Assembly (NCBI GenBank): GCA_014607495.2
Contig: CP053148.1
Location: 8,432,001 to 8,496,000, forward strand
Source: Carposina sasakii
Taxonomy: Eukaryota; Arthropoda; Insecta; Lepidoptera; Carposinidae
Direction of reading: 5' to 3'
DNA: 64,000 bases
The notes beneath the pieces were generated by a model. The model saw nothing but the letters and a program-made list of their open reading frames with translations, did no database searches and was not told the origin of the DNA. Positions 46,634-57,660 of this stretch are shown in pieces. Position numbers and translations under genes: made by a program. How positions within the stretch are numbered: the first letter of the stretch is position 1; each line of letters begins with the position of its first letter.

Positions 46634-46737
46634 TACCAACCTCAAATCTATTTATTCATTCATTGAAGTTCCTATGTCTCCTAGTGCCTGGGCCTCTATT
46701 CGATTATTAAGGTAAATTTGGATAAGACCGTCTAGGG

Positions 46738-46923
46738 CCGTGGTTCCCAAAGTGGTCTATGTGGACCCCCAGGGGTCCATAAGGGACTCGATGGGGGTCT
46801 ACGTTGGCGTGAAAAATGGGATTTAACAATTAATTTGTATGTGTTGTAAGTATATAGGGGGTCCACCAGAACCAGTTAACTTTTGAAAGGGGTCTATGAA
46901 AAATGAAAGTTTGGGAACCCCTG
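46738..46923. mobile_element. hAT-type MITE, 186 bp, with 8-bp target duplication
   Basis: Ends ccgtggttcccaaagtgg and ttgggaacccctg are inverted repeats of the hAT pattern. The same 8 bp, gtctaggg, lie on both sides (46,730-46,737 and 46,924-46,931). Internal G/C runs (acccccaggggtcc). No coding capacity. Confidence 0.88.
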
Positions 46924-47237
46924 GTCTAGGGGGAAAGTCCGTACACTTGATTTATTTCAGCTTCTAGCAACTCGCGATAAACTGTTCAATAAGTAAAACA
47001 GAAATAAATTTTTGTTGAAGTAATCAAGTACAGATGGCGTTATTTAGCAAAAAATAAAATTTTGGTGACGATTTGAGAGTTGACAGTGAGTGACCTGCAC
47101 ATAGTTACTATGGAACAAATTATAATATTGGAGATTAAAATTGTGGAAAGTATCTTTTTCAACATTTATCCAAGCAATCTGTTTCATTTATTTTACGGAA
47201 ACTGCTTTTTGAAATTGGTTTAATTTTTTGTAATTAA

Positions 47238-47629
47238 ATACAGGATGGTTTTTTTGTGGCCACCTTTAACGAAGGGTACGTACTCTTTACATTAAATAAA
47301 GTAAGTTTATGCCAAAAAAAATGCTGGGAAAAAAAATATTTTTTTTTGAAAAAAAAATTTAAATTCCTTGATCGTGCGAAATTTATAGTGTCTAGTGTTT
47401 ATGTTAGTTTTTTTATAGACAGATATTAATTATTTTTCGTGAAAAAATCCTGCTACGCGCGTCTATGTGCATTTATGCAGAAAAACGCAGTCTATTTACT
47501 CAACTTTGGACCCTAATATTTTGGAAACTAGACACTTCCCAGGTATGCTTCCATGGAGAAAAATGATCGTGATGATGAGGAGATTCCGTAGTTTTCGGGA
47601 ACGTTGACGACCAAAAATCACTCTGTATA
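47238..47629. mobile_element. MITE family 1, copy e
   Basis: Begins atacaggatggtttttttgt, 'ggccacctttaacgaagggtacg', and ends 'cgtagttttcgggaacgttgacgaccaaaaatcactctgtata'. Essentially full length, orientation as copy b. Confidence 0.78.
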
Positions 47630-48111
47630 AAAATAATAATAGTGGGGAACTCCGTCTAGACCAATATGAGGTAAAACGTTTTTGATTGGGTCGTAATAAT
47701 ATATGTATGTTCCTTTTTCATGCAAAAATAATCCGCTGAAAAATATACTGATTTGAATACACGTAATTTTTCTGAAGAGGGGACAATCACCACATTTTTT
47801 GTTTATCGAAATTACTCGCATTTCCAATTGATTCGGAAATACCCGACATATGTCGGAATTGCCTCTACAGAAGAAAAAAATTACTTAGGTGTGAAACACA
47901 TCTACTGATTCTGAAGGTATTTAGGAACGTCTTTAAAATATAACTGTAGGCTATTTATTTAAGAAACGAAAATGGATTTAGTTGGTATAAATTTCACCTA
48001 CTTTAAATATGATTTAAATACAAATATGCCACCAACTCATCCAGAATTCATTCGTAATTACCCGAATGCACTTTAACGTATTTTTAAAATATGTACAACT
48101 TTTAAACTGTC

Positions 48112-48361
48112 TATACAGGTGATTTTTGGTCATCAACGTTCCCGAAAACTACGGAATCTCCTCGTCATCACGATCATATTTCTCCATGGAAGCATACCTG
48201 GGAAGTGTCTGTTTTCCAAAATATTAGGGTCCAAAGAAATATCGCCCGATCAAGTAATTAAAAAAAAAATCCCAGCATTTTTTTTGGCATAAACTTACTT
48301 TATTTGATGTATAGAGTACGTACCCTTCATTAACGGTGGCCACAAAAAAACACCCTGTATT
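48112..48361. mobile_element. MITE family 1, copy f (internally deleted)
   Basis: Begins tatacaggtgatttttggtc, 'atcaacgttcccgaaaactacgg', jumps from 'attagggtccaaag' to 'aaatatcgcccgatcaagtaatt', and ends 'acggtggccacaaaaaaacaccctgtat'. It lacks about 130 bp of the middle. Confidence 0.75.
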
Positions 48362-48437
48362 TACATTTATTTAAATATTATCGAAAATATACGTTAAATT
48401 CACACACCGTGAGTTAATTTGTAGTAAGTTTTATATA

Positions 48438-48748
48438 CATACAGGTGTAGGTGATAGCCAGGCAAATACTGAAATCCTGAACAAGTACCATTGTGTTAAG
48501 TTATACGACAGTGTTATTACTCGCAGGAAATGTATTTTTTTATTTATTATCAGTTAAAAATTTATTTTCAAGTCATTGACTATGTACAAATTAAACGAAC
48601 CAAACTATTTTTTTTTCTGAAAATATGAAAAAAAATGTCGGAAAGTTTTGGAATTTTCCAGCGAAAATTTTCAGTGTTTTCTGCCTCAAAATCATGGTCT
48701 GAAGTCATAGTATCTATATTTGCCTGGCTGTCACAAACATCCTGTATA
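48438..48748. mobile_element. MITE family 2 ('gccaggcaaatac'), copy 1
   Basis: Ends are tacaggtgtaggtgatagcc then 'aggcaaatactga' on the left, and 'gcctggctgtcacaaacatcctgtata' on the right. Inverted repeats over about 30 bp with mismatches. Internal landmarks: agtaccattgtgttaagtta, 'tactcgcaggaaatg', 'ttccagcgaaaattttcag'. Confidence 0.72.
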
Positions 48749-49202
48749 CTCGTACTATAGATTAAATTGTATAGACGGAGTTACCGCCTTTGACGGAGAA
48801 GTCCCTCTAGAAGACATGTTTTTAAAAAACTTTTTTTTTTATATCTTTTCTATTATGTATTTTGTATTTACCAAAAACTATTTAGTCATCTATTCTAAAC
48901 ATCGCCTCTCTACAATAAAATATATAACAAAGACTCAAAAATAAATTTTAATAAAGTATGCCGGTCGTGGTTTAATTGACGGGTAAGTCAATTTAATCGA
49001 TACGTCATGACCACCACCAAACTCTCTTTGCTTTGCTTCAGAAAGGATAATTTGCTGATGGTTGCTCCCGCGCATTTTTTTTTTGTATTACTTATCGTGA
49101 AAGTCATAAAAGTGTATTTGCACCTAAACTTTGATTGGCCCACATAATTTTTGTATTGTTAATTTTTTGTGCTGCTGATTTATTTGTGAAATATATAATC
49201 TG

Positions 49203-49655
49203 AAGCCAGGCAAATACTGATATACTGAAAAGTACCATTGTTTTGAGTTATACGACAGTCATTACTCGCAGGAAATGCATTTTTAATTTGATTATCCGCA
49301 ATGTTTGCTTTCCGCGCCAATTGTATCGGGTGATTTTGTGACTAGTTAAATGGGCTTATTGAATATTGTGTGATTCATTACTGTTTTTTTTAGACCACTT
49401 GTGACTCTCCATTGTGGTTGATACTGATTTTAAACTTTTTTTGCTCCAACTTTTTTTTGAAAATAATTAGTAGGATTTTTTTAAGTCATTATCTAAGGCC
49501 TACTTAAATGAACTACTCAATTTTTCACCTGAAAAAAATGTCGAAAAATTTTTGAATTTTCCTGCGAAAATTTTCATTGGTTTTCGCCTTAGAATCATGG
49601 TCTAAAGTCGCCTGATTGTCAAATTTTTGCCTGGCTGTCACTGCAACCCTGTATA
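49203..49655. mobile_element. MITE family 2, copy 2 (left end damaged)
   Basis: Starts within the family at aagccaggcaaatactgata and ends 'gcctggctgtcactgcaaccctgtata'. It keeps the extra internal block 'ccgcgccaattgtatcgggtgattttgtgactagtt' that copy 1 has lost, and is about 450 bp long. Confidence 0.7.
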
Positions 49656-50118
49656 TGATTATAAAGTCATATCATCACCTCCCTTAAAAATCTCTCCACA
49701 ATAGCTTAAAAGATTTTAATTTTGTCACCGCCTCAATTATTTCACAGATGAGCCAGAAAAGTAAGTAAAAATTACAACAAATATGAGATTTTTGGGGGGT
49801 CATATGATAACTGTGTGTTCCATATATTGTATATTCCTGATATGAAATAGCATTATATTATGTACCTACTTGAAGATTACAAAAGTATATGTGTGTATCA
49901 TGAACGTATAAAAAACAATATTCTTTATACGTTCATGGCGATTTAAGTTTTTATTCTGTATCTACCCAACTGTAATAACTCAAAGTTTATTATAATATTA
50001 TACTCTAAAACGGGTAATAAATTTTTAATATACATTAACAGAAAACCATAAATATAACGTATTTAAATTCTGGCTGGAATAACAACATGTTTTACGAACA
50101 TAGGTAGATTGAGAAAAT

Positions 50119-52622
50119 ATGGTAGTTAGAAAACTACTGTTTACATTATATATTTTATTAAATATATTTAAAACAGACGCAGGTATGGCGACTAATCCTT
50201 CGCAAGTGTCTAAAATTCTTGGCAAACCTGAAGATAAGCGGTTTAGGACGGTATGTACACCAATTGAAAAAGTGTTTCGAGGCAAGTATAAAAAATCAAC
50301 ATACTCGTAAATACACCAATAATTTTATTTTAAGAGCAGATTTTTCCAATGCTCAGATTGAAGAACAAAGTTGATGCTGTTAAAGATCTCACGGCTCCAA
50401 AATCCAAAAATTATTTTGCCTGGCCTCTAAAATGATAGGGCCCATTTTCCAATGGGCAGATAACTATCTTCTGAAGGAAGGTTATTGATGTATTTCTTTA
50501 AAACTTGATCAAGATTTCAGATACATAGAGCATAAACTACTTAATAGTTTTTAAAATCAGCCCTACTCGTAAGATTTTAACGATTTGGCAAAATATTGTT
50601 TTGTTTTTGGAGATGTGTTAAAAGTTCCGTTAGGCACGGGTCTAATAATGAGACACTGGCTGCATGTGCACGCTCTTGTATCCCAAATCAATAGAGAAAG
50701 AAAAATGTATTCATAACTTACATACATAATGTTTTTTTTTTTTTTTTTTGGAAAACATACAGCCTAATCACTAAGTATACAGATAGGTATTATAATGTAT
50801 TTTTAATTTTATTTGTGATGTTAGGCTTTTAATTGTCAGAATAAATGAACTTAGTTGTTATTATTATTAAAACCGACCGGAGAGTCTCGGTCCCAATAGA
50901 CACAGGGGTGAGTTTTTGTAAGTAAGTTTCGACGGCCGATTGTTGTAGTTGGTAGTGGCCCTGCCTGCGACGTCATAGGTCCTGGGTTCGAATCCCGGTA
51001 GGTGCATACATTGATATGATGAATATCGATGTTTGTTTCCGAGTCATGGATGTTTCATATGTTTTATCTTATATATTGATATACCGTTGCTTAGTACCCA
51101 CGACACAAGTCCTTAGGGATCTTAATGTGGGACTAGGTCAATGTGTTGTGAAGTGTGTGAATATATATATATTTAAAAAAAGTATGTAAAAATTGGCAGT
51201 GCTAATTAGGTTTCTGATTCAGACAGCTGACATCCTATTTAAATAAAAGGATTTTGCAAAATTAGCAGACTCATGAAAATATTCCTTAGTACATAACAAA
51301 TTTTTTTGAAGTCATACCGTTTTAACAATATAATTTGAATTTCACTGTCAAAATGTCATTATTTTGATTATTTTAAACAGTATTTCTAACATATTTCTAA
51401 CTTTAGACCATAGACACTTTTATCTATATGCTTTAGTTAGAGACAATTTTTGTACCTACAGCACGGACATTGCTAAAGATTAGGCATTTGTTTTAGAATG
51501 ACAGCACAATATAATACAAAAAAGGTTATGCTATAGGTATGTGTGCCTTGTTTTGCAGCGCGCAGAAGATCCTGCTTCCTACGACCCGACACCGGACCGT
51601 GTCGAGCCGACATTATTCAGTGGTATTTCGACGTGAAGAGAGACAGATGCTACCGCTTCTTCTGGGGCGGATGTCAAGGCAACGGCAATAGATTTCATAG
51701 AAAAAAACATTGCATGGACTACTGTTACTTAAATGCATCCCTGACAAGGGGTAAGTACTTTAAAGTTTCTTTTTTAGTGGTCACCCAAAATAACATTCTC
51801 TAATATTATAACAGGTAGGTATACCTTCGTGAAGCTATTTAATGGACAAAGATAGAAAAGAAGGCACTTGTTACTCCCATGCAATTTTATTTTATGATCC
51901 GTGTTATCTGATCTATTGATAGGCCGAATATACTATGACCGAGATACTATCCGAGACACCATGCTTCTAACGACGACGCGACATAATTGACATAATAAAC
52001 GTAGGTATACGTAGGCACCTAAACTGTGGTGCCCTATTTCTATAATAGATGGATTAGGATTAGAACTTAGTGGATAGATTTATAAGTATAAATGCCGAAC
52101 AAGGGGGATGATATATCGACATGAGAGAATGAAGTTTGCGATGATTATTTTTTATTCGTTACAGCGGAAAAACCATATTTCTGTACACTTAATTTTGATT
52201 ACGGAACGTGCTTCGGACATTACTATCGTTATGGCTGGGACAAGTATATGGAGTAAGTTTAAAGTTTCTTATGGACATACCTAATTGTGTATGCTGATGA
52301 TACCTGACGGCGAGAGGTAGATTCTTATAATTTAGTTAACCTTTTGTGAAGCGCGAAATCTTCCACTAGCGAATTTTCATCTGTAAAACTGTCTTATAAA
52401 GAGTTTTATATCCTGCAACTCATCTTCACGTTAAACTTTTTCAGAATTTGCAAGCGCCATCTGTACTCTGGATGTGGAGGCAACCAGAATAACTTCCAGT
52501 CCTACGCTGAGTGTATGGGCACCTGCCTAAGCCCTGTCAACACTACCTTTGAGAGTGGAGTTGGAAAAGTGAAACATACCACTTGCTTCCCCTTGGTCTT
52601 CTCCGATCTTGACAAGAAATAA
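50119..52622 (+). CDS. Secreted double-Kunitz inhibitor B (4 exons, 206 aa)
   Basis: Exons: 50119-50281, 51559-51750, 52165-52252, 52445-52622. Intron phases are the same as in gene A, and intron 1 again has a GC donor (tcgag|gcaagt). Signal sequence: LLFTLYILLNIF in the first 20 residues. Kunitz domain 1 is at Cys 60-110 with P1 Arg, domain 2 at Cys 125-175 with P1 Phe; all twelve domain Cys are present. Extra Cys lie in VCTPIEK and TTCFPL. The Kunitz domains are very close to gene A, while the N-terminal segment and C-terminal tail (VKHTTCFPLVFSDLDKK) differ more. Length equals that of gene A by compensating differences: exon 1 is shorter and exon 4 longer. Expected role: inhibition of serine proteases outside the cell. 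Physiological target unknown. Confidence 0.85.
50931..51175 (+). mobile_element. tRNA-derived SINE in intron 1 of Kunitz gene B
   Basis: The head has an A-box-like 'tagttggtagtggcc' and a B box ggttcgaatcc at 50,985-50,995, followed by 'cggtaggtgcat' and a body (gatgtttgtttccgagtcat, 'gttgcttagtacccacgacacaag') ending in 'gtgtgaatatatatatattt'. This is a Pol III SINE and not a functional tRNA, because it lacks a proper acceptor stem. A decayed relative of the body is at 46,360-46,410. Confidence 0.75.
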
Positions 52623-52830
52623 ATCAATAAATTAACGAGTCTCAAATTTTACGCCCCTACTACAAATACGAGTAAGCGCGTATAGTTACAACTTCGTTAG
52701 ACTTGATTTTTGACAGCAAAATATATCGAATATCTGTGAAATTATACTTAGTATAGCTTATACCTAGTGCAAAGCTTTTTATTTGTAAGGCCCTACATGT
52801 TTATACTGATGCTCTGTATACGTTTTGAGG

Positions 52831-52946
52831 GCCGATTTTTGGTCAGATATTTGAAGGATAAAGTTGATGCTGTCTCTGTCTTGATCAAATTTGACAGACA
52901 GCATGAACTCCTTCAGATAGGCAATCTGAACATTGTAAAAATCGGC
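52831..52946. mobile_element. 116-bp foldback MITE just downstream of Kunitz gene B
   Basis: gccgatttttggtcagatat then 'ttgaaggataaagttgatgctgtctctgtc' on the left is mirrored by 'gacagacagcatgaactccttcagataggcaatctgaacattgtaaaaatcggc' on the right. Related single arms are seen at 12,635-12,710 and 50,338-50,480. A 61-codon frame across it is spurious. Confidence 0.65.
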
Positions 52947-52977
52947 TCTTAAATGCATAACAAATTAACTCAATATT

Positions 52978-53068
52978 TATACAGGATGATTTCTGGTCAT
53001 CAACGTTCCCGAAAACTACGGAATCTCTTCATCATCACGATCATTTTTCTGTGAAAACATCCTGTATA
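52978..53068. mobile_element. MITE family 1, copy g (91-bp deletion derivative)
   Basis: Both ends of family 1 are present (tacaggatgatttctggtca, 'cgttcccgaaaactacggaatctc', and 'gaaaacatcctgtata') but nearly the whole middle is missing. Confidence 0.7.
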
Positions 53069-54171
53069 TATATAAATCTTCTGTTCGTGTGTTTGTAATT
53101 GAAATCCTTTTAAACGGCTGGATTTATTTGGAATTTATTGTGTATGTTCAAGTAGATTCGAGAATGGTTTAGATTCACAATTCGGTCATTTTGTTTTTTC
53201 AGCAATCTACACGCCATTTTTATGTAAACTTCAATCAATAAGGTTATGGGTTCTTCATGTCGGCTCCTCCCTCAAACTCATCTTTTTTTGTGCTCTCATT
53301 AAGGATAAGTTTATCTACTAAATACTTACATATGCTTTATTTGGATACCTTATGCCCGTAATCTGGCAATAAGAATTGTTTTTGAGAAAGAATGAGGACC
53401 GTTAAGGAAACGCCTTCTAATCTTACGTTAGCAAAATAGAAACATGCACAGCACAAGTTCGGTGTGTCTGGATAAATATCTACTGGGCTTACCTAGCCCG
53501 CATACAGCCCTCTGAGGATGCAGATTTCTGATAAACTTTTTAAGGGATAAAGGGCGTGACAATGATAAAGCGGCACTTTTTTATGAATATGAGTTGGACC
53601 AATGGACATATACACATACAATACGAACACCCGCTTCAATTGGTCAATTCAACGCATTTTCGAAATAACGTGGTGCTTTAGCGTTTTAGCCTTTCCACTG
53701 AGTAGTATGTATTTTATACTGTCCCGGTGAGATGTAAGTAAAAGCATAAGTCAAATATGAGACATTTCTGCGTCAATGAAAAACAGTTTTGATAGTACCC
53801 AAGTTGTCTTCAAGGGTAAACTACTGAACCGATGATGATTACCGAATCAATCAGATGATGAATATAGGCCAATGACGTTAACTTGTAAGTTATCTATTTT
53901 ACTTTAACTTACTTTGGTACGATAGATTCTGTGTGTGCCGATGCGGAGCTTTACTAGAATAGGTACATCAACTGCATCTCCTGTATTATTATTTGATGGT
54001 ATGTAATTGAAAGATATTTGTAACTTTTACTAAGCTATTTATTTTTATTAAACTCTGTACATGTTAACACGACAACAGCTTTTTCAGAAAGGATGACAGA
54101 TCGTACATCAAACATAACTTCCGTATACTAACTAACTTTTTAAATTTACAACTCAAAATAGACAAAGGTAA
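53069..54171. other. Intergenic between Kunitz gene B and MITE family 2 copy 3
   Basis: No exon, RNA gene or complete element recognised. It holds a short degenerate repeat end near 53,820 (aactactgaaccgatgatgat). Confidence 0.3.
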
Positions 54172-54627
54172 TATACAGGGTGTGGGTGACAGTCAGGCAA
54201 ATACGGAAATCCTGTACAAGTACCATTGTGTTGAGTTATACGACAGTGTTATTTTATTACTCGCAGGAAATATATTTTTGATTTGATTATCAGTAATCTT
54301 TGCTCTCCGCGCCAATTGTATCGGGCGATCCTGTGACTAATTACTCGTAAATGGGCTTACTGGTTATTGGGTGCCACATTGCTGTTTTTGGATCACTTGT
54401 GTATTTGATTTTTTTTTGAGGGCAACTCTTTTTTTTAAATCATGTTAGGTTAAAAATTTGTTTTCAACCCTTTATATAATGCCTAATTAAACGAATTAAA
54501 CTATTTTTTTCCTAAAAAAAAATTAAAAAAATAATCGGTAAATTTTGGAATTTTCCTGCGAAAATTTGTATTGTTTTCCGCCTTAGAATCATGGCCTGAA
54601 GTCATGATATCAATATTTGCCTGGCTA
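54172..54627. mobile_element. MITE family 2, copy 3
   Basis: Begins tatacagggtgtgggtgaca, 'gtcaggcaaatacggaaatcctg', with internal 'ccgcgccaattgtatcgggcgatcctgtgac' and 'ttttcctgcgaaaatttgtattg', and ends 'atatttgcctggctatat'. The right terminus is eroded. Confidence 0.72.
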
Positions 54628-54904
54628 TATCTCATAATGTGGATACGAGCATATTTTTTTTTATAAATGAGCTAGTAGCCGACTACAGACAGAAGATTTC
54701 ACTTTATACTTGTAAATGTATTAAGAACGAGTATACAGGTACAAATCTCTTCTCAGGTCTATGGAATTATAATGTATAAAATACTAAAATAACAAAAACT
54801 AGTTGAGTACCTCGCCAGAAGCCACCTAACCAATGTGCCGATATACTTATTATAAAACTATTCCGGACATACCACTCTATGTACGAAGGCATACCTGGAT
54901 ACTG

Positions 54905-55024
54905 AAGTTATCTGGAACCGTTTCACAATGCCGATATGTTACCAATAGCGATGTTATCTTTATGTTCTACTTACATAAAATATATTTTAATGCATACCGA
55001 TTTCTGAAAATACATTCCTCTGAA
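54905..55024 (+). promoter_or_regulatory. Conserved promoter/5' UTR block of small secreted gene C
   Basis: gaagttatctggaaccgttt, 'cacaatgccgatatgt', tgttatctttatgttctact, 'acataaaatatatttt' and 'tacattcctc' occur in the same order as in 57,513-57,633 before gene D. The TATA-like 'ataaaatata' is about 90 nt upstream of the start codon. Similarity fades outside the block. It marks a shared ancestral promoter of the tandem pair. Confidence 0.5.
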
Positions 55025-55063
55025 ATATCACATAGACCTAACATAAAACTTGGAGTTAAAACT

Positions 55064-55773
55064 ATGTTTTACGCAAGATTTTTTCTCATTTTGGCTATTA
55101 CATGTTCTGTCATTTATTTTGTTGAATCAGTGAGTATTTTGATGCCTTATATTGTATAATTCAATAATTACAAACTTAAATTTAGGCAATTTAATGTGTT
55201 AGCTGTAATTTTTTAACTGGCATGAAAATTGGCTCTACCACAATTTTTTTACGTTTGTACGATCGCGAGCGACTACTTTAATAATGTTTATGAAAATCTG
55301 TACCTTTTGTCATAGATAAAATGAATGTCAGTCACAACTTGCGTAGTACCATGTATAAGTTTTGATTGAGTTTCTCCTAATACAGCGTATTTCCTTGTTC
55401 AGAAACCTTTCTGGATTCCTCTATTTCCCGGGTGTCAACATACCACGAGAGATACGCCGTTAGATAAACTAAATAAATACCAAAAGATATTTACAGCTAA
55501 TGTGAAATTCTTCAAAACAGGTTTCGCTCCGACCCCGACACGAAGGCCTTGTGAAGGGGTGGAGTGCTTAAATATTGTAGGGAATATTGTAGGCTACACG
55601 ATAGTAGGCTAAGCAGGGTGGTGACGGTCACCAAATTATCACAGCAACTGTTTCAGTGCCCCACATGTGGCGTTGATGAGGAGCCCGACAACCCTCTCTA
55701 CAAACTCATTAAAGTGCCTATGCCTAAGAAGAAATTCATATTCCGCATGAGAAATAGCACTTCTGCTTATTAA
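55064..55773 (+). CDS. Small secreted protein C, 3' structure unresolved, possibly damaged
   Basis: Exon 1 (55064-55129) encodes a 22-residue signal peptide, MFYARFFLILAITCSVIYFV plus ES, with a good donor (tca|gtgagt). Exon 2 starts at 55403 (ttgttcag|aaacct) and reads KPFWIPLFPGCQ, open to a stop at 55610-55612, giving a 91-residue protein if unspliced. A different frame downstream (to 55773) encodes FQCPTCGVDEEPDNPLYKLI and PMPKKKFIFRMRN with a stop. This looks like a real last exon and ends in a CxxC segment as gene D does (VCSRC). Reading that frame upstream meets a TGA near 55,552, so either a splice removes it (acceptors at 55,643-55,644 or 55,655-55,656) or the gene is broken. AATAAA at about 56,048 would serve as poly(A) signal. 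Family unknown. Confidence 0.45.
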
Positions 55774-56725
55774 TCGACAAAATATAAGCATGAAAAATAT
55801 AATAATACTACTTATTACTAATCTTGACATAAAGTTGCTGTTTGAGTTACAAGTTTAATGGTTTTGGTTAGATTTGATTGACTTTGAAAATTATAAATTG
55901 TATTCAAAATGCAGTATATTCATCAAACGTGGTTGTACCTCCTTAAGAGGCTTCTGCTTTGACTTTGTTTACCGAGAAAGGCATGTTTAGATGTATTTAT
56001 ATTTATTATTATATAAATAAATTGTATAAATGTGTATAAGGGTAATGAAATAAAGATTAATTTCCTAAAGAACCTATGTTTTACTAACTATACCTATGTG
56101 ATTGCAACTTAGGCATATACTCTGCATACCTATTTGGTTTCTCAATTTCCAACATTTTATATTAGAATGTAATAAATATACTTACTATAAAATATACCTT
56201 CTGTATAGGCTTAGATAAATTATAACTAGATTCAGTGACAGCGTTCAAAAAATGACACGACAGATAGCTGCTCAATTGTATGGCTGGGCATCTATTGTCA
56301 TAAATTGATACAAGCAAAGTCGAGTCTAATGGTAACTACATAAGATTCAAGTTTAAAAATCTAATCTAATGCAGTTATTACGTTTATGTAGATTTACTGG
56401 TGCCACTTTTTATAAAGATTTCATTATAAAACCCCGCGTCTACCTATAAACACGTCACTGTGTATAGGCGTGTGAGTTGTTCGAGGTAAGTTAGATGGGG
56501 TATTGAGGTTGATATTTATTGAGAAACTACATAGAACTATATAGAATTACCTTGCACGGGTTACTTTTGATAAGTATGATACAAAATTCAAATATATTCA
56601 GAACCATATTTGCCAAAAAATAAAATAAATATGTGACATATCGATTACATTGTCGCTTATAGGAACTGAAATACATTTTTATTAGAAGAGAGTGCCACTA
56701 ATATCCCAGATACTCCACTACATAC

Positions 56726-57158
56726 TAGTGGTAGCTTTTAAAAATAACATGCTATTTGTCCATAGCGCAATAACCAATGATTTAATTGACTCGTTCCAAG
56801 CTAAACGCTATAACTATATGCGCGCTTCACGTGTCGCGTACGCACATCCATAGCGCGTGACGGCCAGCGCCGGACTTACAACAGCTATATGAAATCGCGT
56901 CAAATAGAAAATAGCATATTCGTGACTTGTCATTGGTTACCAACAGCTATATGAAATCGCGTCAACTAGAATATAGCGTTTTCACGACTTGTCATTGGCG
57001 GGATAAGAATATAGCGTATTCGTTCAGTCATTCATTCGTGACTTGTGATTTGCGCGCAACTCGTAACGTTATAACGTCACGGAAAAAATAGCGCGCTATT
57101 TGCATGTAGCATATCACTTTCACGCGTTCCGAGAATATAGCTTTTTTGAACACCACTA
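56726..57158. mobile_element. hAT-type element, 433 bp, with internal tandem repeats
   Basis: Ends tagtggtagctttta and gcttttttgaacaccacta are inverted. The flanking 8 bp are identical, ctacatac, at 56,718-56,725 and 57,159-57,166. Inside, a unit of about 60 bp (caacagctatatgaaatcgc, 'gtcaa', then 'gacttgtcattgg') occurs twice from about 56,878 to 56,998, with a partial third copy to 57,050. Many 'atagcg' motifs recur. No coding capacity. Confidence 0.8.
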
Positions 57159-57512
57159 CTACATACATCCAATTTTAACACCGGGTATCCTATTCTAGAT
57201 ATCGGCATAGAATATATGTAGCAGAATTTCCTCATATGGAAGTATATAATTTTGAAATTGGTGTTTATGGTTTGTCTCGCTAAAACACCGACAACCGTCC
57301 ACAAGCAAAATAATCGAATTTTTTATGTGAAGGTGTATTCAAATAGGTCCCAAGAAGCTTCGTTCAACGTCGTTTTTAGGTCGTGCTGAATTCTAGTTCC
57401 TGCAGTTACTAAAGGGCCGCTCTCAGGCACTAGGTTAGTTATGTGGTTGCTCCTTCGACCGATATTTCTTGCTAATCCCTGCAGGTACCTAAGGTACTCT
57501 TACCTGAATACA

Positions 57513-57633
57513 GGTTATCTAGAGTGTTTCACAATTCCGATATATGTATAACCGCATTGTTATCTTTATGTTCTACTGACATATAAAATATTTTATGTAT
57601 TTCAATATTTGTGAGTACACATTCATCGGAAAC
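57513..57633 (+). promoter_or_regulatory. Conserved promoter/5' UTR block of small secreted gene D
   Basis: Counterpart of 54,905-55,024: ggttatctagagtgtttcac, 'aattccgatatatg', tgttatctttatgttctact, 'acatataaaatatttta', 'tacacattcatc'. The 'ttatcttta' landmark is about 100 nt from the ATG here and about 110 nt in gene C. Confidence 0.5.
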
Positions 57634-57660
57634 AAGCGGAAAAATATAACTTTTGAAATA

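Noticed and set aside
50931..51010. Possible tRNA gene
   Set aside because: A and B boxes are present, but the acceptor stem does not close and a SINE body with an AT tail follows. It is a tRNA-derived SINE.
54833..55063. N-terminal extension of gene C from an upstream ATG at 54,833
   Set aside because: It would run through the conserved promoter block. The ATG at 55,064 gives a proper signal peptide that matches gene D.
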